From the NCBI RefSeq assembly GCF_902459465.1, contig NC_047068.1, positions 806,001 through 870,000 of the forward strand: DNA of 64,000 nt. Reading direction: 5' to 3'. Origin of the DNA: Asterias rubens. Its lineage: Eukaryota > Echinodermata > Asteroidea > Forcipulatida > Asteriidae. The position numbers were made by a program, and so were the translations under genes. Shown piece after piece: positions 11,101-26,100 of the stretch. Position 1 is the stretch's first letter, and each line of letters opens with the position of its first letter. The notes under the pieces are model-generated. The model saw only the letters and a program-made list of their open reading frames with translations. It was not told the DNA's origin and did not search any database.

Positions 11101-14100
11101 CAAGTGAGGTTTTATGCTAATAATTATTTTTGAGCAATTACCAATAGTGTCCATTGCCTTTCAATGTCTTTAAAATAGAGAATGGAAAGATAATTATCGC
11201 ATTCATAGTCACATTCATTATGTATCACTTAAATTTGTTGGTAAAGATGTTAACACAATGAGGAAATTTATTCAATTGAAAAACAAAAGACCACCTTGCT
11301 AGTCCCACAGTATGCTTACTGGCCCCACGCTAAAGTCACAGAGGCCTCAGGCCTGTGGTCCGGTGTTGTTATTTCAAGCCCTGTAACAAACTGAATTACT
11401 GATTCAAGATTGTAATTCCTCAGTTGAGTGGGCCGATTACTTTCTTTTCTTTACTCACTAGTGACTTAGAAATCTGATAAAGACTAATAGTTTTTGTGGA
11501 CTAGGCATTTATATTCGATGTGGAGCTCGTCCCTTATCCGAATTAGTGAGGAAGGCAAGGTGGCGCATGCTCGGGCATGTGCTTCGACTGCATCCCGACT
11601 CAACCGCTCAGAATGCTCTCATGTTCGCAGTAGTTGGATCGGGACACCTGAGAGGCCGTCGTGGCCGCCACAAAAGTAACTTACTCGACATCCTACGTAA
11701 AGACCTCCATGCTCGTCAGCTGTCCCTCAAAACCCACAGTGACATTCTACGGCTTTGTGACGTAGCCAGTGATCGTTTGTCCTGGAGAACTCTGTATTAG
11801 TAGAGACTGATATTTATTCAGCGTTCACTCGCTAATACTGTTCCTGTATACAGTTTATATATATATATATAGGCATTTATTATCTCCCGACAATGACCAG
11901 AGCAGAACCCAATGTCATTTTATTTATTTATTTCCATACACGTCCACCAGCGTGAGAGCTAAAGACAAATTATCATCTCTCTTTGCATTGACTAGGATTG
12001 CTGAGTTGGAAAGCCAGTTGGAGATATTGGAACAGTCTGTTAAAAGAGCAATGGAGGAGTTCAATAGAAAGTAAGACATTATTATAACAATTTTCATGGA
12101 ACTTTATTAAGAGAAGCCAACTTCACAAAGAGCTAAGGTTGATCTTAAAGACACTGGGCACTATTGGTAATTGTGAAAGACCAGTCTTCTCACTTGGTGT
12201 ATCTCAACATACATGTACAAAACAACAAACCTGTGAAAATTTGAGCTCAATTGGTCGAGTTAATAATGAAAGAAAAAACCCTTGTCACATGAAGTTGTGT
12301 GCTTTCAGATGCTTTACTTCAAGACCTCAAAATCTAAATCTGAGGCCTCAAAATCAAGCAGAAATATTTCAAGGGATGTTTTCTACTACCATCATCATTA
12401 GACCGTATAAGTTTTATGTAAATCTGTGATTTTGACGATTTTTGATTCTTAACAATTCTGTAACGCTGCGTGTAAAGGACACACACACACTCCTTTGGCC
12501 AACACTTTGCCTACAATTTCTGCAATTTTCTTGACATAGACACGCAGACCTTGATAAGTACGCCCGGGAACGAGAAGCAGCCGTCCTGAAGATCAAGGGC
12601 AGCCATAGTGAGGTAGAGAGAGAGTACCAAGACAAGATAAGAGAGTTGAGTAGTAAGCTTGAGATGACGGAGGTAGAGAGGAGGAGGGAGGAGTGGTCCT
12701 ACCAAGACGTCATCAAGGAGAAGGAGGTCACCATTGAAAAGTGGGTAGAGAAAACAGGGGTTCAAATTTAACACTGTTAAGATGATCTTCCCATCAAGGG
12801 AACTTTGCCAATAATTTTAATAATAATAAAAAGTTTGTATACAGCACGTATCACACCTGAGGGCTTCTCAAAGCGCGTCCGACATTATTACCCCTGGTCA
12901 CTGGGCCTTTAATCATTCCTTAAAGCCATTGGACACTTTCGGTAAACAGTATTGTCCAAGGCCCACACTTTGTGTATCACAACTTATATATAAAATAACA
13001 AACCTGTGAAAATTTAGGCTGAATCGGTCATCGGAGTCGGGGAGAAAATAACGGAAAAACCTACCCTTGTTTCCGCACGCTTCGCCGTGTCATGACATGT
13101 GTTTAAAATAAATCCGTAATTCTCGATATTGAGAATTGATATTGTTTTAATGTTTTCTCAAAAAGTAAACCATTTCATGGAATAATATTTCAAGAGAAGT
13201 CTTTCACCATTACCTTCTGTAAACCCTTTTTGTAAATCTGTGAACTTTTAATTTTGTTTCTGTTCCAAAAGTGTCCAATGGCTTTAAACAATCTCAATTC
13301 CCGGGGAGTTTACAACCTGTGCGACAATTACATGCGCTACTCAACTAAACCAATCACAAGAACCATCTCTGCCCTCACAGGTACCCAATTACCCCTGGGT
13401 GGAGAGAAGCAATTATAGTTAAGCGTCTTGCTCAGGAACACAGGTGTCACGACTGGGATTCGAACCCACACGCTAGTCACTTAAGAGTGACTACCAAATG
13501 TATATTGTGGAAGTGTCGTGGCCGAGCAGTTAAGAGCACCGAATTCAAACTCTGGTGTTTCTGATCAGCAGAGTGTTGGTTCAAATCCCCAGCCGTGACA
13601 CTTGTGTCCTTAAGCAAGACACTTCACCATTGCTTCGTCCTTCGGATGGGACAACGTAAAGGCGTTGGTCCCATATGTTATGTAACACATGTAAAAGAAC
13701 CCAGTGCACTTAAAGGCAGTGGACACTATTGGTAATTACTCAAAATAATTATTAGCATAAAACCTTTCTTGGTGATGAGTAATGGGGAGACGTTGATGGT
13801 ATAAAACAATGTGAGAAACGGCTCCCTCTGAAGTGCCATAGTTTTCGAGAAAGAAGCAATTTTCCACGAATTTGATTTTGAGACCTCAAGTTTAGAACTG
13901 TAGGTCTCAAAATCAACCATCTAAACGCACACAACTTCGTGTGACAAGTGTGATTTTTTCTTTCAATATTATCTTGCAACTTTGATGACCGATTGAGCTC
14001 AAATTTTCACAGGTTAGTTATTTTGTGCATATGTTGAGATACACCAACATTGAAGGCTAGTCTTTGACAATTACCAATAGTGTCCACTGTCTTTATCGGA

Positions 14101-17100
14101 AAGAGAAAGGGTTCACCCCGGTGTTCTTGGCTGTGGCTGCGCCGTAGCACCTTGTAAACCCTTATAAACTGGGTCTCAGTGTTCATCATTGCAACCTATC
14201 TTTCTGAAAATTTGTATATACATGTACTCAGTGCCTTGAGTACCTTGTTTTGTAGATACATGTACGTGCGCTATATAAGGGTCTTGTCACACAAAGCAAC
14301 TTTTACAGGCAACTTGGAGGCAACCAACTACAGTGCGTGCTTCATGACCACTTTGGTTGCGCATGAGTAGTTTTTCTAACATTATAATAGATGTTAAATG
14401 TGCATCGGGATAAAGAATATTAATTGCGCTTTTTCACCCATACACCGAATGTGTGTTAGCACTGTATACTCAGTACTTTCCCGAGTCCTGTGAAAAAAAA
14501 TTAATTTTCTAACATTGTCTTACGATCAACAAGAAAGATACGTGAACATTGAAATGGTAATGCCTTTTCGTCTTGGAGATTGCCTGGAACTGGTTGCTTG
14601 TAAATTGCCTCGTGTGACATGGCCCTTAGACTTTGATATTATACCTTCCCTTTTTAAAGACTCCAGCATGAGATCGGGGATATAAGGCGGCACTCGGATG
14701 CCCAGCTAGCCAAGGTCTCCCAAGACATGGTCACTAAGGACCTTACCATAACGACTCTCAGAGACACCCAGACCAAACTCAAAGGTGAACTGGTCCAGAG
14801 AAAAGAAGATACAGAAAGGTAAAGGAAGACAAGTTCTAATTATAGCGACAATAATAATTTGTATATACTATCAACAGCTCTCCATTGCTTGTAATACCAA
14901 GTAAGTTTTTATGCCGAGCGGTAAAGAGCACCGGATTCAAGCTCTGCTGTTTGGTCAGCAGAGTGTGGGTCCGAATCCCGGTCGTGACACTTGCTAAATA
15001 AAATTGGGGAGGCAGTGCTTTCTGCTCTACCGGCCAGGCTTCGGACTGATGATACCCAAGCCTACATCCGTATGGACTGTAAAAGGGGTAGCCCTGTTTC
15101 AGCCCTAGGAGTAGGTGGCAACGGCCTCTGGACAAAAATAATTGTAGCCCACACCTTGAAGTGGCCTTCAGACCTTGTGTGTCTGGCAACAAAAGTTATT
15201 TTGAGTAATTTAGCTTTTAATATGATCCACAGATACAAGAAGGAGTTGTCTCTAGCTATAGAGAGAGAGGCTAATCTAGAGAGATCCAGGACCCAAGCTG
15301 AGCTGGATTGGCAACGGCGCTGTGAGGACTTAGAAAGGGTGCAGTACAGCAAGTCAGAGGAACTTATTGAGCGTCTGACCAACTCCAAAGATGAGGTATT
15401 GCACCAGGCCTGCGATAAGCCATTTGCGAGTTAAATTTGATTAATGTCTGGTACAATGACTTGCTTAGTTACAATGCACCCTTTACATTTGAATTCCTCA
15501 GACTATCGAGACAGTTGCTACGCCACATGATTAGGGGCAAGCTTTTGTATAGCAACCTCCAGGATGAGCAAACCCTGGTACCATTGAGCCATATACATCC
15601 ATTCAGAATTGTGTATGGGTGTTCACCGCCTCTTATGTAACTACACAAAAGCTTGCCCCTAATCTAACCATAAGACCAACTCGTCTGATCCAACGCAACG
15701 TGTTCCTTAAAGAATTTTGGTACTTTTTCAAAATGTCCATAGATTAACATTGTACTTACAGGGTTTAAAGATAATGATGGTGGAAAGCTTCCCTGAAAAT
15801 ATTACTTACTGAAGTGCTGTAGTTTTTGAGAAATGAGTAAAACAATGTCATGAAAATACGTTTGTAAATGATTAAAATAATTTTTGTCTCATGAGACGAA
15901 AATTATTTTCATGACATTGTTTTACTCATTTCCCAGAAACTACAGCACCTCAGCACGTAATATTTTCAGGGAAGCTTTCTACTATCATTATCTTCAAACT
16001 GTGTAAGTTTAGTGTAAATCTGTTGACATTGTGATTTTTGTCTTACAAAAGTTACATAGACCGTTAAATTCGATGCTCTTAACTGCTTGGCCATGACACC
16101 CTATAAAGCAGTCTTATGACAACGCATGTTTTCCCCTCCACTCTACCACCAGGCTCTGGCTACAGTGAAGGAGAAGGATCGAGAGCTTTCACAAAGAGAA
16201 GATTACATCAGAGTACTGACTGCTGATAGGGACCATGCATTCGCAACACTCAGGAACAACAATCTACAAATCAACAGGGATATATTGCCGGTTGGTCTGT
16301 CATTGACAGTTTCCTTTTATTTTTATCAAATCAAGTCAACATTTAATTCATACTAATCTTCTCAAAATATAAAACACAGATAAGCAAAATATTAAGCACA
16401 GAAGGTGGGGTAAAATAGTTAAAGACACTGGACACTATTGGTAATTGTCAAAGACCAGTCTTCTCACTAGGTGTATCTCAACATATGCATAGAATAACAA
16501 ACCTGTGAAAATTTGAGCTCAATTGGTTGTCAAAGTTGCAAGATAATAATGATAGAAAAAAAAACCTTGTCACACGTAGTTGTATGCTTTCAGATGCTTA
16601 ATTTCGAGACCTCAAAATCTAATTCTGATGTCTCAAAATCATGCAAAATTACTTCTTTCTCAAAAACTACGTTATTTCAGAGGGAGCCGTTTCTCACAAT
16701 GTTTTATACTATCACATTACTATAAAGCTACAAGGCTCCCCATTACTCGTTACCAAGTAAGGTTTTATGCTGATAATTATTTTGAGTATTTACCAATAGT
16801 GTCCACTGCCTTTAATCTATGTAGACCGAAACAAAGAGAGTATGAGACTGTCAGAATTAAGCCAATGCTTGTAGAAGACAAACAATGAGACAATACAAAA
16901 CAGGTAGCGAGAAAACAATGTCCAATGAGAGAAACGTGTTTAAACTAGCAGGGCCCAATTTCATAGCACTGCTTAACGGTAATCACATTTTTGTGCTTAC
17001 TGTAGCAGAAAAATTTGCTATGAGAGAAACGTGTATAAACTAGCAGGGCCCAATTTCATAGCACTGCTTAACGGTAATCAAATTGTTGTGCTTACTGTAG

Positions 17101-20100
17101 CAAAAAAAAATTGCTAAGGTGGATGCGTATTTTACAGGTTAGCAGAAGATTAGGGCGGCCATATTGTGCAATTACCGACGATTTGCATTGTGAAGTCATA
17201 TATTTTTGTGCGGTAAGCACCGGAACGTTAGCTTGCCTTTTTGTGTGCATACGGTTAGCAGAGCTATGAAATGCACAGTAGGCACTGGCCACTAAAATTG
17301 GCCGCTAAACAGCGCTATGAAACTGGGCCCAGGGCTTAAAGGGTGTATGTACTTTTTGTAGGACAAAAAACACAATGTACACAGATTTACACTAAACTTA
17401 CACAGTTTGAAGATAATGATAGTAGAAAGCTTCCCTGAAAATATTACGTGCTGAAGTGCTGTAGTTTTTGAGAAATGAGTAAAACAATGTCATGAAAATT
17501 ATTTTAAGCATTTACAAACGTATTTTCATGACATTGTTTTACTCATTTATCAAAAACGACAGCACCTCAGTAAGTATTATTTGAAGGGAAGCTTTCCACT
17601 ATCATTATCTTCAGACCCTGTAAGTTTAATGTAAATCTATGGACATTTTGAAAGAGTACCCAAATCCTTTCAGTACATTGCTGAAATGGCAAGTTCAAAA
17701 CTTTGTCCATATTGTGTTTTTAAGTATTGCTTGTGCATGTAGCTAGCACGTTTTTGCATTGATAACTTCATTCGTGTCATTGGGAAAAATTACTCTAGGT
17801 ATTTCAGCAAATGGAGAATTTTTCAAATGAAAATTTATTTAACTGGCCGCTGTATTATTATCTCCACCTGTCCATTGTTCAAAGCCTGACAATAAGAAAT
17901 TTTTACTGTCTTTCGATGAGATTTTTCAGTCTTTTGTGGAAGTGTCGTGGCCGAGCGGTTAAGAGCACTGAATTCAAACCCTGGTGTTTCTGATCAGCAG
18001 AGTGTGGGTTCGAATCCCCAGCCGTGACACTTGTGTCCTTAAGCAAGACACTTAACCATTGCTTCGTCCTTCAGATGGGACGTTAAGCCGTTGGTCCCAT
18101 GTGTTATGTAACGCATGTAAAAGAACCCAGTGCACTTATAAAAAAGAGAAGGGGTTCGCCTCGGTGTTCCTGGTCCGATCGGAAGCAAATTGCGCCACAG
18201 CATCTATTAAAGCATTAATCAGAATTAAGTCTCATAATTCAAATGTAGTCCCACAATCTGGCAGGAAATACTGTATGTTACAGCGCCAGGAGAGCAGTGG
18301 GTGACGGACATGTGCGCTTTATATGAAGCCATTATTATTATTATTATTATTACTATTATTTCAGACATTTTAAAAGTCAACCTAGTAATAAAAAATACTG
18401 TATTTTCTCCAAATTAAATAAGACATGCTCTCTGATCTAGGGCCGTGTCCGAATTGGTGACTTCGGCTACAGCTACGGCTAGAGCGCGCGCGTCTGCCTA
18501 TTCTTCAACACTGACAGACGTGCTGATCTAGCCGTAGCTGTAGCCAAAGTCGCCAATTCGGACACGGCCTAAGTCTCTAGCACTGAGGATACTGTTCCCA
18601 AAAGCTCCTTGGAATCTAGAACTCCAAAGGGTGATCAACAGGTTGAAAATGCCATCATTTCAATGTATCCCCTAAGATTTGAATCCCAATTTCAGACATT
18701 TTTGTCGGCATTGACTCTCTTCCCTGCAGAGTAAAGAGCGCCAAGACGACCAGACAGGCTCTGCATCACAGCAACTACAGGAAGAGAACAGGCTGCTGAG
18801 GGACGTCATACATGGCATGAGGGAAGACATGGAACAGCTCGGGGAGAACCAGCAAGGGGCCAATCAGAAATCAGCTACCATGGCAGCCGGAGACGATGGA
18901 ACCAGTCATCCACCAATCACAGAAGGTTTGACTTGAGATTTTTAAAAGCCTTTTTTTGATTTTAAGTTTTTGTTTTTGAAGGTAGGGTCGTCAGTTGGTT
19001 TTTGTTAACGTAATGCTGACCTAATGTTTTGTACTATCAACAGCTCAAATTGCACAATACCATGTAAGTTTTTATGCTAAAACAATTATTTTGAGTAATT
19101 ACCAATAGTGTCCAGTGTTGAATTAATTTATGATTCTTGCTTTTCAGGCTATGTCAAGATTCTAGAAAAGGAAAGCCGTGATCTCAAACTGAAAATCCGT
19201 GACCTTGAAGAGAAACTCGAAACTAAACGGCAAGAGAATGTTGTTGATGGGACACCTTTGATCAGTGGAGCCGCATTGGGCACCAAGGCTGATCCGATGG
19301 ATAACGCTTACATAAGAAGTCATGTACAATCACTCAATGATACCATTGGTGCCTTACGCTCTGAGAAAGTGACTCTCTCAGCTCAGTTGAAGAGACAGCA
19401 GGCAAGGGTAACGCACCTAGAGAGCAATATCGGTCAACTGCAAAAACAGGTGAGAAACTTATCTTGAGTTAGGGTTAGGGCAGTTAGGGTGCTTAAAGAC
19501 ACTGGACACTATTGGTAATTACTCAAAATAGTTATTAGCATAAAAGCTTTACTTGGTAACAAGTAACAGGGAGTAACATGCCTGTGATTTTTTTTCACAG
19601 GACTCGGGAAAGTACTGAGTATACAGTGCTACACACATCGGTGTATATGGGTAAAAAAAACAAAAAATGAATATAACAGGGAGAGGTTGAACGTATAAAA
19701 CATTGTGAGAAACTGCTCCCTCTGAAGTACATAGTTTTTGAGAAAGAAGTACTTTACACGAAATTGATTGCGAGACCTCAGAATTAGATTTTGAGGTCCC
19801 GAAATCAAGCATCTGAAAGCAAACAACTTCGTGTGACAAGGGTGTTTTTCTTTCATTATTATCTTGCCACTTTGACGACCAATTGAGCTCAAATTTGCAC
19901 AGGTTTGTTATTTTATGCATACGTTGAGATACAGCAAGTGAGAAGACTGTTTTTTGACAATTACCAATAGTGTCCAGTGTCTTTAATGAGATTTCACCTA
20001 TCAGGAGGCTGGACGGCCACTTCAATGTGAAGGCTTGACTTAACGGATTTGGTCTAAAAACAAAGGACCCTCCCCATGAAATATGCTAATAACATTCACG

Positions 20101-23100
20101 CATGCGTACATACCCTGTTGGTTGACAAACGCCATAGAGTTCTGCACTAAGCAGACGCGCAATCGCGTCTGCGTCATTAGCCGTGTACAAAACAGCGCGA
20201 TGTTCTCTCATTTTGCCAACCAAAATGTTAGTGCACACGCGCTATGTGCAATTTACATATTTCATGGGAAGGGTCTATTATGTGTCTCACCAACTGGACC
20301 ATCGATACTGCCTACTCCAGCAGCGTGTATCACAATGATTTATAAGATGTTAAATTTGCATAGGGGGAAGAAGAATATTATTTGGTTTTTACCCGTAGAC
20401 CGATGTGTGTTAGCACTGTATACTCAGTACTTTCCCGAGTCCTGTGAAAAAATATCACAGGCATGTTACTCGGGTGGGATTCGAACCCACGACCCTTGCA
20501 ATTCTAGAGCAGTGTCTTACCAACTAGACTACCTAGATTGCCCGGCAGCTAGAGGAAGATCGAATCCCAGATGTTAAATTTGCATCGGAGATCAAGAATA
20601 TTGTTTGTTTTTTACCATGCATCGATGTGTGCTAGCACTCGGGTCTTCCCCAAGTCCTGTGAAAAAAAAATTACAGACATTTTACATGTGATTCGAGTTC
20701 ACAACCTTTACAATTCCAAAGCAGATGTCTCGCCAACTAGACCACTTAAACTTCTCGGTAGCTAGAGGGGCTACAAAAGGATTTTTAAGTAGGATTTGAA
20801 ATTTTGCATGGTGGAAATACAATATAGAAAGGTTTGCGGTAACACCATGTAATGACTATCTCTAAATGAGTTGGGGTCGTTCTGAAAAGAACTGTTGGTT
20901 TCAACTCAACGTTTTGATCAGTATGCTCTGATCGTCTTCTGGAGAAAGCTGGAGAAAAAAAAGGTGTTTTTCCTTTCCTCTTGCAGCCCTATGTCAAGCA
21001 AGTAGAGGTTGTTCATTGGCCAATACTGTGCATCGCGCGTACAAATTTGTGCATATCCATTGTTTCATAATCGGTTTACCTCTAATACACACGTAGACGC
21101 AACTTCTACTACGGTGGAAAATGGCCTAGTGCATGGCCAATCGCGGACAAATCGTGGGCAAAACGTGGGAGGACCTCCATGAGCGTGGTTTGGTCGGGGT
21201 GGGATCACCTACATGTAGATCAGGAAGTTGCAAGCTCTCCCCACGCTTATTTTGAACATGTTAAGCGTAGCCGGATCGTGGCCAACAATAAGCGGAGCAA
21301 AGTTGAGTGGGACCGCCATTATCGTACAAGCAGAAAAAGTTGGGTGGAGTCTTCAATTTGCTAAATTGCTGGATTTTGACAGCGATCATTCCCCGACAAT
21401 TGATAATATTTTGAGATCAGGATGATTGACATGATCTTCGCAAGGTCGTGGTAATGAGTGAGCTGCTTCTTAGACGGCAGCTGGGTGTTGTCTAAATTTC
21501 AAACTAGAGGATGGAAAACTAATCTATTTCTTCAAACTACATTTATGTGTGATGTTAAATTTGCATCGGGGATAAAGAATATTAGTTCTGGTTGTTTACC
21601 CATACACCGATGTGTGTTAGCACTGTATACTCAGAACTTTCCCGAGTCCTGTGAAAAAATATCACAGGCATGTTACTCGGGTGGGATTCGAACCCACATA
21701 CATTTATGTGCTCTTCCTTTTCTTTCTACTGCAGCCCTATGAGAAGCAAGTAGAGGTTGAGCAGCTACAGTATGAGTTGACTACCTCAGTACGTAGGCAT
21801 GCCTCGGAGACCGCCGGCCTGAGGCAGAGAGTGGCGGAGCTAGAGCTCCAGCTGGCGGAGACAAGACGAGAAGCTGATGAGTACTTCAAGGGAGGATTGC
21901 AGACCAACCTGGAGGCTACCGCTCTCGGCAATCAGGTCAGATTTCTTACTTATTTTATTTTATTTTATTTTATTTTATTTTATACAACATCCAACAGCTG
22001 CGCAAGCGCCAATGGACCAATCCGGCCTGTCAATCAAACTGTGCGCGTTCACCCATTTGACCAATCACAGCAATGATTGTGGTCGGACAAACTCGGTCAT
22101 GCGGCAGAATCGTGCAGAATGTCATTTGGAGTGCTCGTACACGTGTCTTGCTCACGTGTGCGGTGGGCGAAGCTTAGTGGAAAGCCGGAACGGTCCATTA
22201 CAGGATTGAACATTATAAAAACAGTAAAATTTAACAATAAACTAGACGTTGAGAGTTTGTGAACAAACTCAAGGTGTTCGGTTTCCGGGAGTAAAAGCCT
22301 GATGTAAAAAACAAACATTGCACCTTGCTTTGTCTTCAAGATTTGCACTAAAATTATAAAAATTGCAAAATTTTTCAAAACAACATGATGACGTCATCAT
22401 GACGTCTTTTGGAGTTCAAGAAGTCAATGTCCTTAGTTAAAATCTGACACAAACATAAGTAATGTGTATTTTTAGAGGTTTTTAATTTTTTTTTATAAAC
22501 CAGACCTTTGCCAGACTTGTATTATGTGATTGTAAACCAGTGTATTACATATACTTTTATCTTCCAGTCACGCTAATCCACCAATCAGATGCTCGAACTA
22601 CTAGGGGGATAAAAACATATATACTACTTCCCCTGTTTTATATCCTACTTCCTCTGTTTTTATTACACAGTGCGTATTGTGAATGTCAATGGGTCACGCT
22701 CTGTATATGGACAGTGTAAAAAATTACATTCTAAACTTTGTGTGCGTGCATGCTGTTCGTCGCAAAATAACATTCTAAAATTTTAAACTTTGCGTGTTGC
22801 ACATGAGACTGGAAGATAAATATGTTATAACACGCGCGCTCGTGGAGGACGAAATAATATAGCACGTCTGCGTCCCATATACAACTCGGCCTCGTTGGAT
22901 ATGGGACGCAGAAGCGCTATATTTTTTCGTATTCCACTCGCGTTTGTGTGATAACTTATAATGGAGCGCTCTTTTTGCACTGTTCCAACAACATAATTGT
23001 TATAAATTATCTGTAATATTTTAATGATTGCTATTTTTGTGTGCTCCTTTCTGGGGTGAATCAAGAGATCAATAAATAAGAATTACAGGATTAATTTAAA

Positions 23101-26100
23101 AACAAATATTTAAATAAAACAAAAAATACTAATTGTATTTATTGTTGAGAAATAAGAACTCGTGAAACAAATGACGAGCCGCGACGAAGCGTTGAGAAGT
23201 TGAAGAGAAGATTTAAAGTTTGGTTTTCGTCATCATAGCGTCATCCTTTGAGTTTAGCTGAACTATTTGTTATCTTTCCAGGTATCGGCTCTGAAGATGG
23301 ATTTAGTTTCTAATCAACCAGTCGTCGGAAACACACAGGTAATAAACCTAGAGACTGTGCAAGTTTCGCGCATTTTCAAAGATGTTTGGGACAACTTTGG
23401 TACCACATACAATTCTTTAATGCGTGAAGGAAACAATCTTGTATACTTTACTTTACCACAATGTTCGAATACGCGCGAGACTTATACTTATATATTTATA
23501 CTTATTTAATTTCTCGGGAGTAAAAAGTACAAAAATTCAGTTTATTCAGTTAATTAAGTTAAACACATTGAAAAGTACAGCAGAGAGGAATTTGAATACA
23601 TTGAAGAAAATGAAACAGCTGGAGCCTGAAGGATTGCCTAAAAGAAACACAGTTCCTGTCGTGAGGCTCTCCTCTCCAGCTGGTCCTAAAAAGAACAACA
23701 GTAAAATAGAATTTAAAAAATATAAAAATATACAAGTATTTTGTATACATGGGACTTCACAATCTACTAAGATGAAACATACATTTGAGTGGTAGAGCAA
23801 ATAATTTGATTGTTCACACAATCCAAAAGTTATGACTGTATTTCACCAATTGTCCACACTTTGCACTGGATTCTGGCTAGACAATGGATTGTGTACAAAA
23901 CTCATCTTCTGACCTATAGACCATATTGAATATGACGTCACCACTCAAATATCTGCCCTACAAGATGGCGTCTGCGAGCGTGTGCGTGCATGTGCCGTAG
24001 AAATCAAACCGGGAATGCTGCATGCTGCGTGTTTCTTTGATGTACGCATTTAGACGCGCATACGATTTAACCTACAAGATGGCGACTTTCATAGCAAAAA
24101 AGGGTTTATTCAATCTGCTCTATAGCTGTATCCTGGCTGCATACTAGCACATTTCAAGAACTCCTTAATAATGAGCCTTCAATGTAAGCAGCATTGTGAA
24201 ATTGGCCCCAGACCCTAAATGTACAACAATCCTTAGGTCATTCTTCTTTTATCTGTATAAATAAGGGAATCAATGTGTGGTGAAGAGGTTTTCAACTAGT
24301 GGTTTAAACCCGCCGAGGCCTGGTTCTTGATAATTTTACCGAGACGAAGTCAAGGTAAATTATCAAGAACCAGGCCTCGGCGGGTTTAAACCACTAGTTG
24401 AAAACCGATTCAACACAATTTGATTCCCATTCATAATAAAAAAACATCAACAGTTTTGGTCAAAAAGTAAAATAAATGCAAAAATTATAATTGTTCAATG
24501 ATTTTTTTCAACACAACACCCCTCCAGCTATGAAATGGTAAAGCCCTCCGCCGCCCTCGGGTAAACAACTCCTTATAAGGGAATGCTGCGCGCGTATTGC
24601 GTGATGTGGCACAACTGCCCCGGCCGTTGCTCTCGACCAATAGGAATGAAGAAACTGTCTATATACACAGGTGCGATTTCGCGTGTCATGCCCATGTTTC
24701 AATACTTTTTACTGGTCATAAACAAAGGATTATACACACCCACGTGACACGCTCTCCACCAATAGGAATAGCGAACTGTCTGAGGTATTTATGAATTGTG
24801 TTTAATTTTATAGCCAGCCCTTGTGTATCAACTTCAAGAAGAGATTCATTCCTTGAAGATGAAGCTTGCAGCTAGAGGTGGGAGTGAAGCAGAGACAGTG
24901 GTAAGCCTCAAACTTGATTCTGTTAAGGAGAATGGACGAGAACGTGTAGATTCGTGAATAGAATGTACGAGCCGAAGGCGAGTACATTGTATTCATGAAT
25001 CTACACTTTAGAGTCTATTATTTGACTTAAACTATTTCCCCCGTTGGTTATGTAACAGTTTCAATGAATTGGATTTCCCAATAGTAACAACACTAGTTAG
25101 TCTATCTATCGTTAACAAACGACAGTCGGTCACATTTTATATATGTTTTACAACATAAGGAGGCATGTTTTAGTGCTTGCAACATTATCGAGTACACTGC
25201 AGTTTGCTCAGCTAATAATAAACTGTGTTAATAAAGTGATTTTTTACACAACTGGAAAAAGTTGTGTAAAATGAAAGATAACATATATTCAACTAGCCAA
25301 TGTTTTATTGCACTTAATCGTATCTTTCAGTTTGGGAAGACAGTAAAGTTGATCTATTGTAATGAAAATACACTAAATTGTAGATTATGTTACAAATCTA
25401 CACTTAAAATTTGTTTGCTCATTTTGATAGATTCTTGATTGAACTTTAACATGTTCTTGTTTTGAACTTAAATTGTAACCAATTGATTGATTGATTGTAT
25501 TATGGTGTTCATGCCTTTTTTGTCAATAAGGCTTTGATTTCTATTTTGCTTAGTTTTACTTGTGTAGTTTTTCAATTTTTTTCCGTATATTTTTCGTTTG
25601 GTATTTAATACTGTTTTTGCCTCGAGCAGGCTGGTCCTGGAGAGAGCGTCATATAAATTAAATAAATTAGTATTATTATTATTATTTGAACTGATAGCTG
25701 AAATCAAAGCTAAAGGGAGCCGCTCACCACATCAGCAGTCTAGCCAAGGAGCGACAGCAACTCATCCAGCTTGGCAACAGGTTACGATCGGAACTGGCTC
25801 GATACACAGGCCCTGTTCAGGGACCGAGGGGAACCACTACAGCAAAGAATGACGGGCGTACCACCGCTGGGGAGTTAGCAACTGAGATCAGCGGTAAACT
25901 GAACAACTTGGAGAAGCTGCAGTATGCACTCACTAAACAGGTGAGTCAGTTTGAAATGGTTTCATTTGGCTGTCAACAGTTTCTGATCAGCAGAATGAGG
26001 GTTGAAGTCTCGGTCGTGACACTTAGGGTCTATGTACTTTTTTCTAATAAAAAACACAATGTCCACAGATTTACATTAAACTTACACAGTTTGAAGATAA

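Noticed and set aside
13512-13600. Functional tRNA-Leu/Ser genes at the SINE-A heads
   Set aside because: Heads recur with attached bodies, have mismatched stems and no immediate oligo-T terminator.
19464-19485. Interstitial telomere repeat (TTAGGG)
   Set aside because: Only about two units; within chance expectation.
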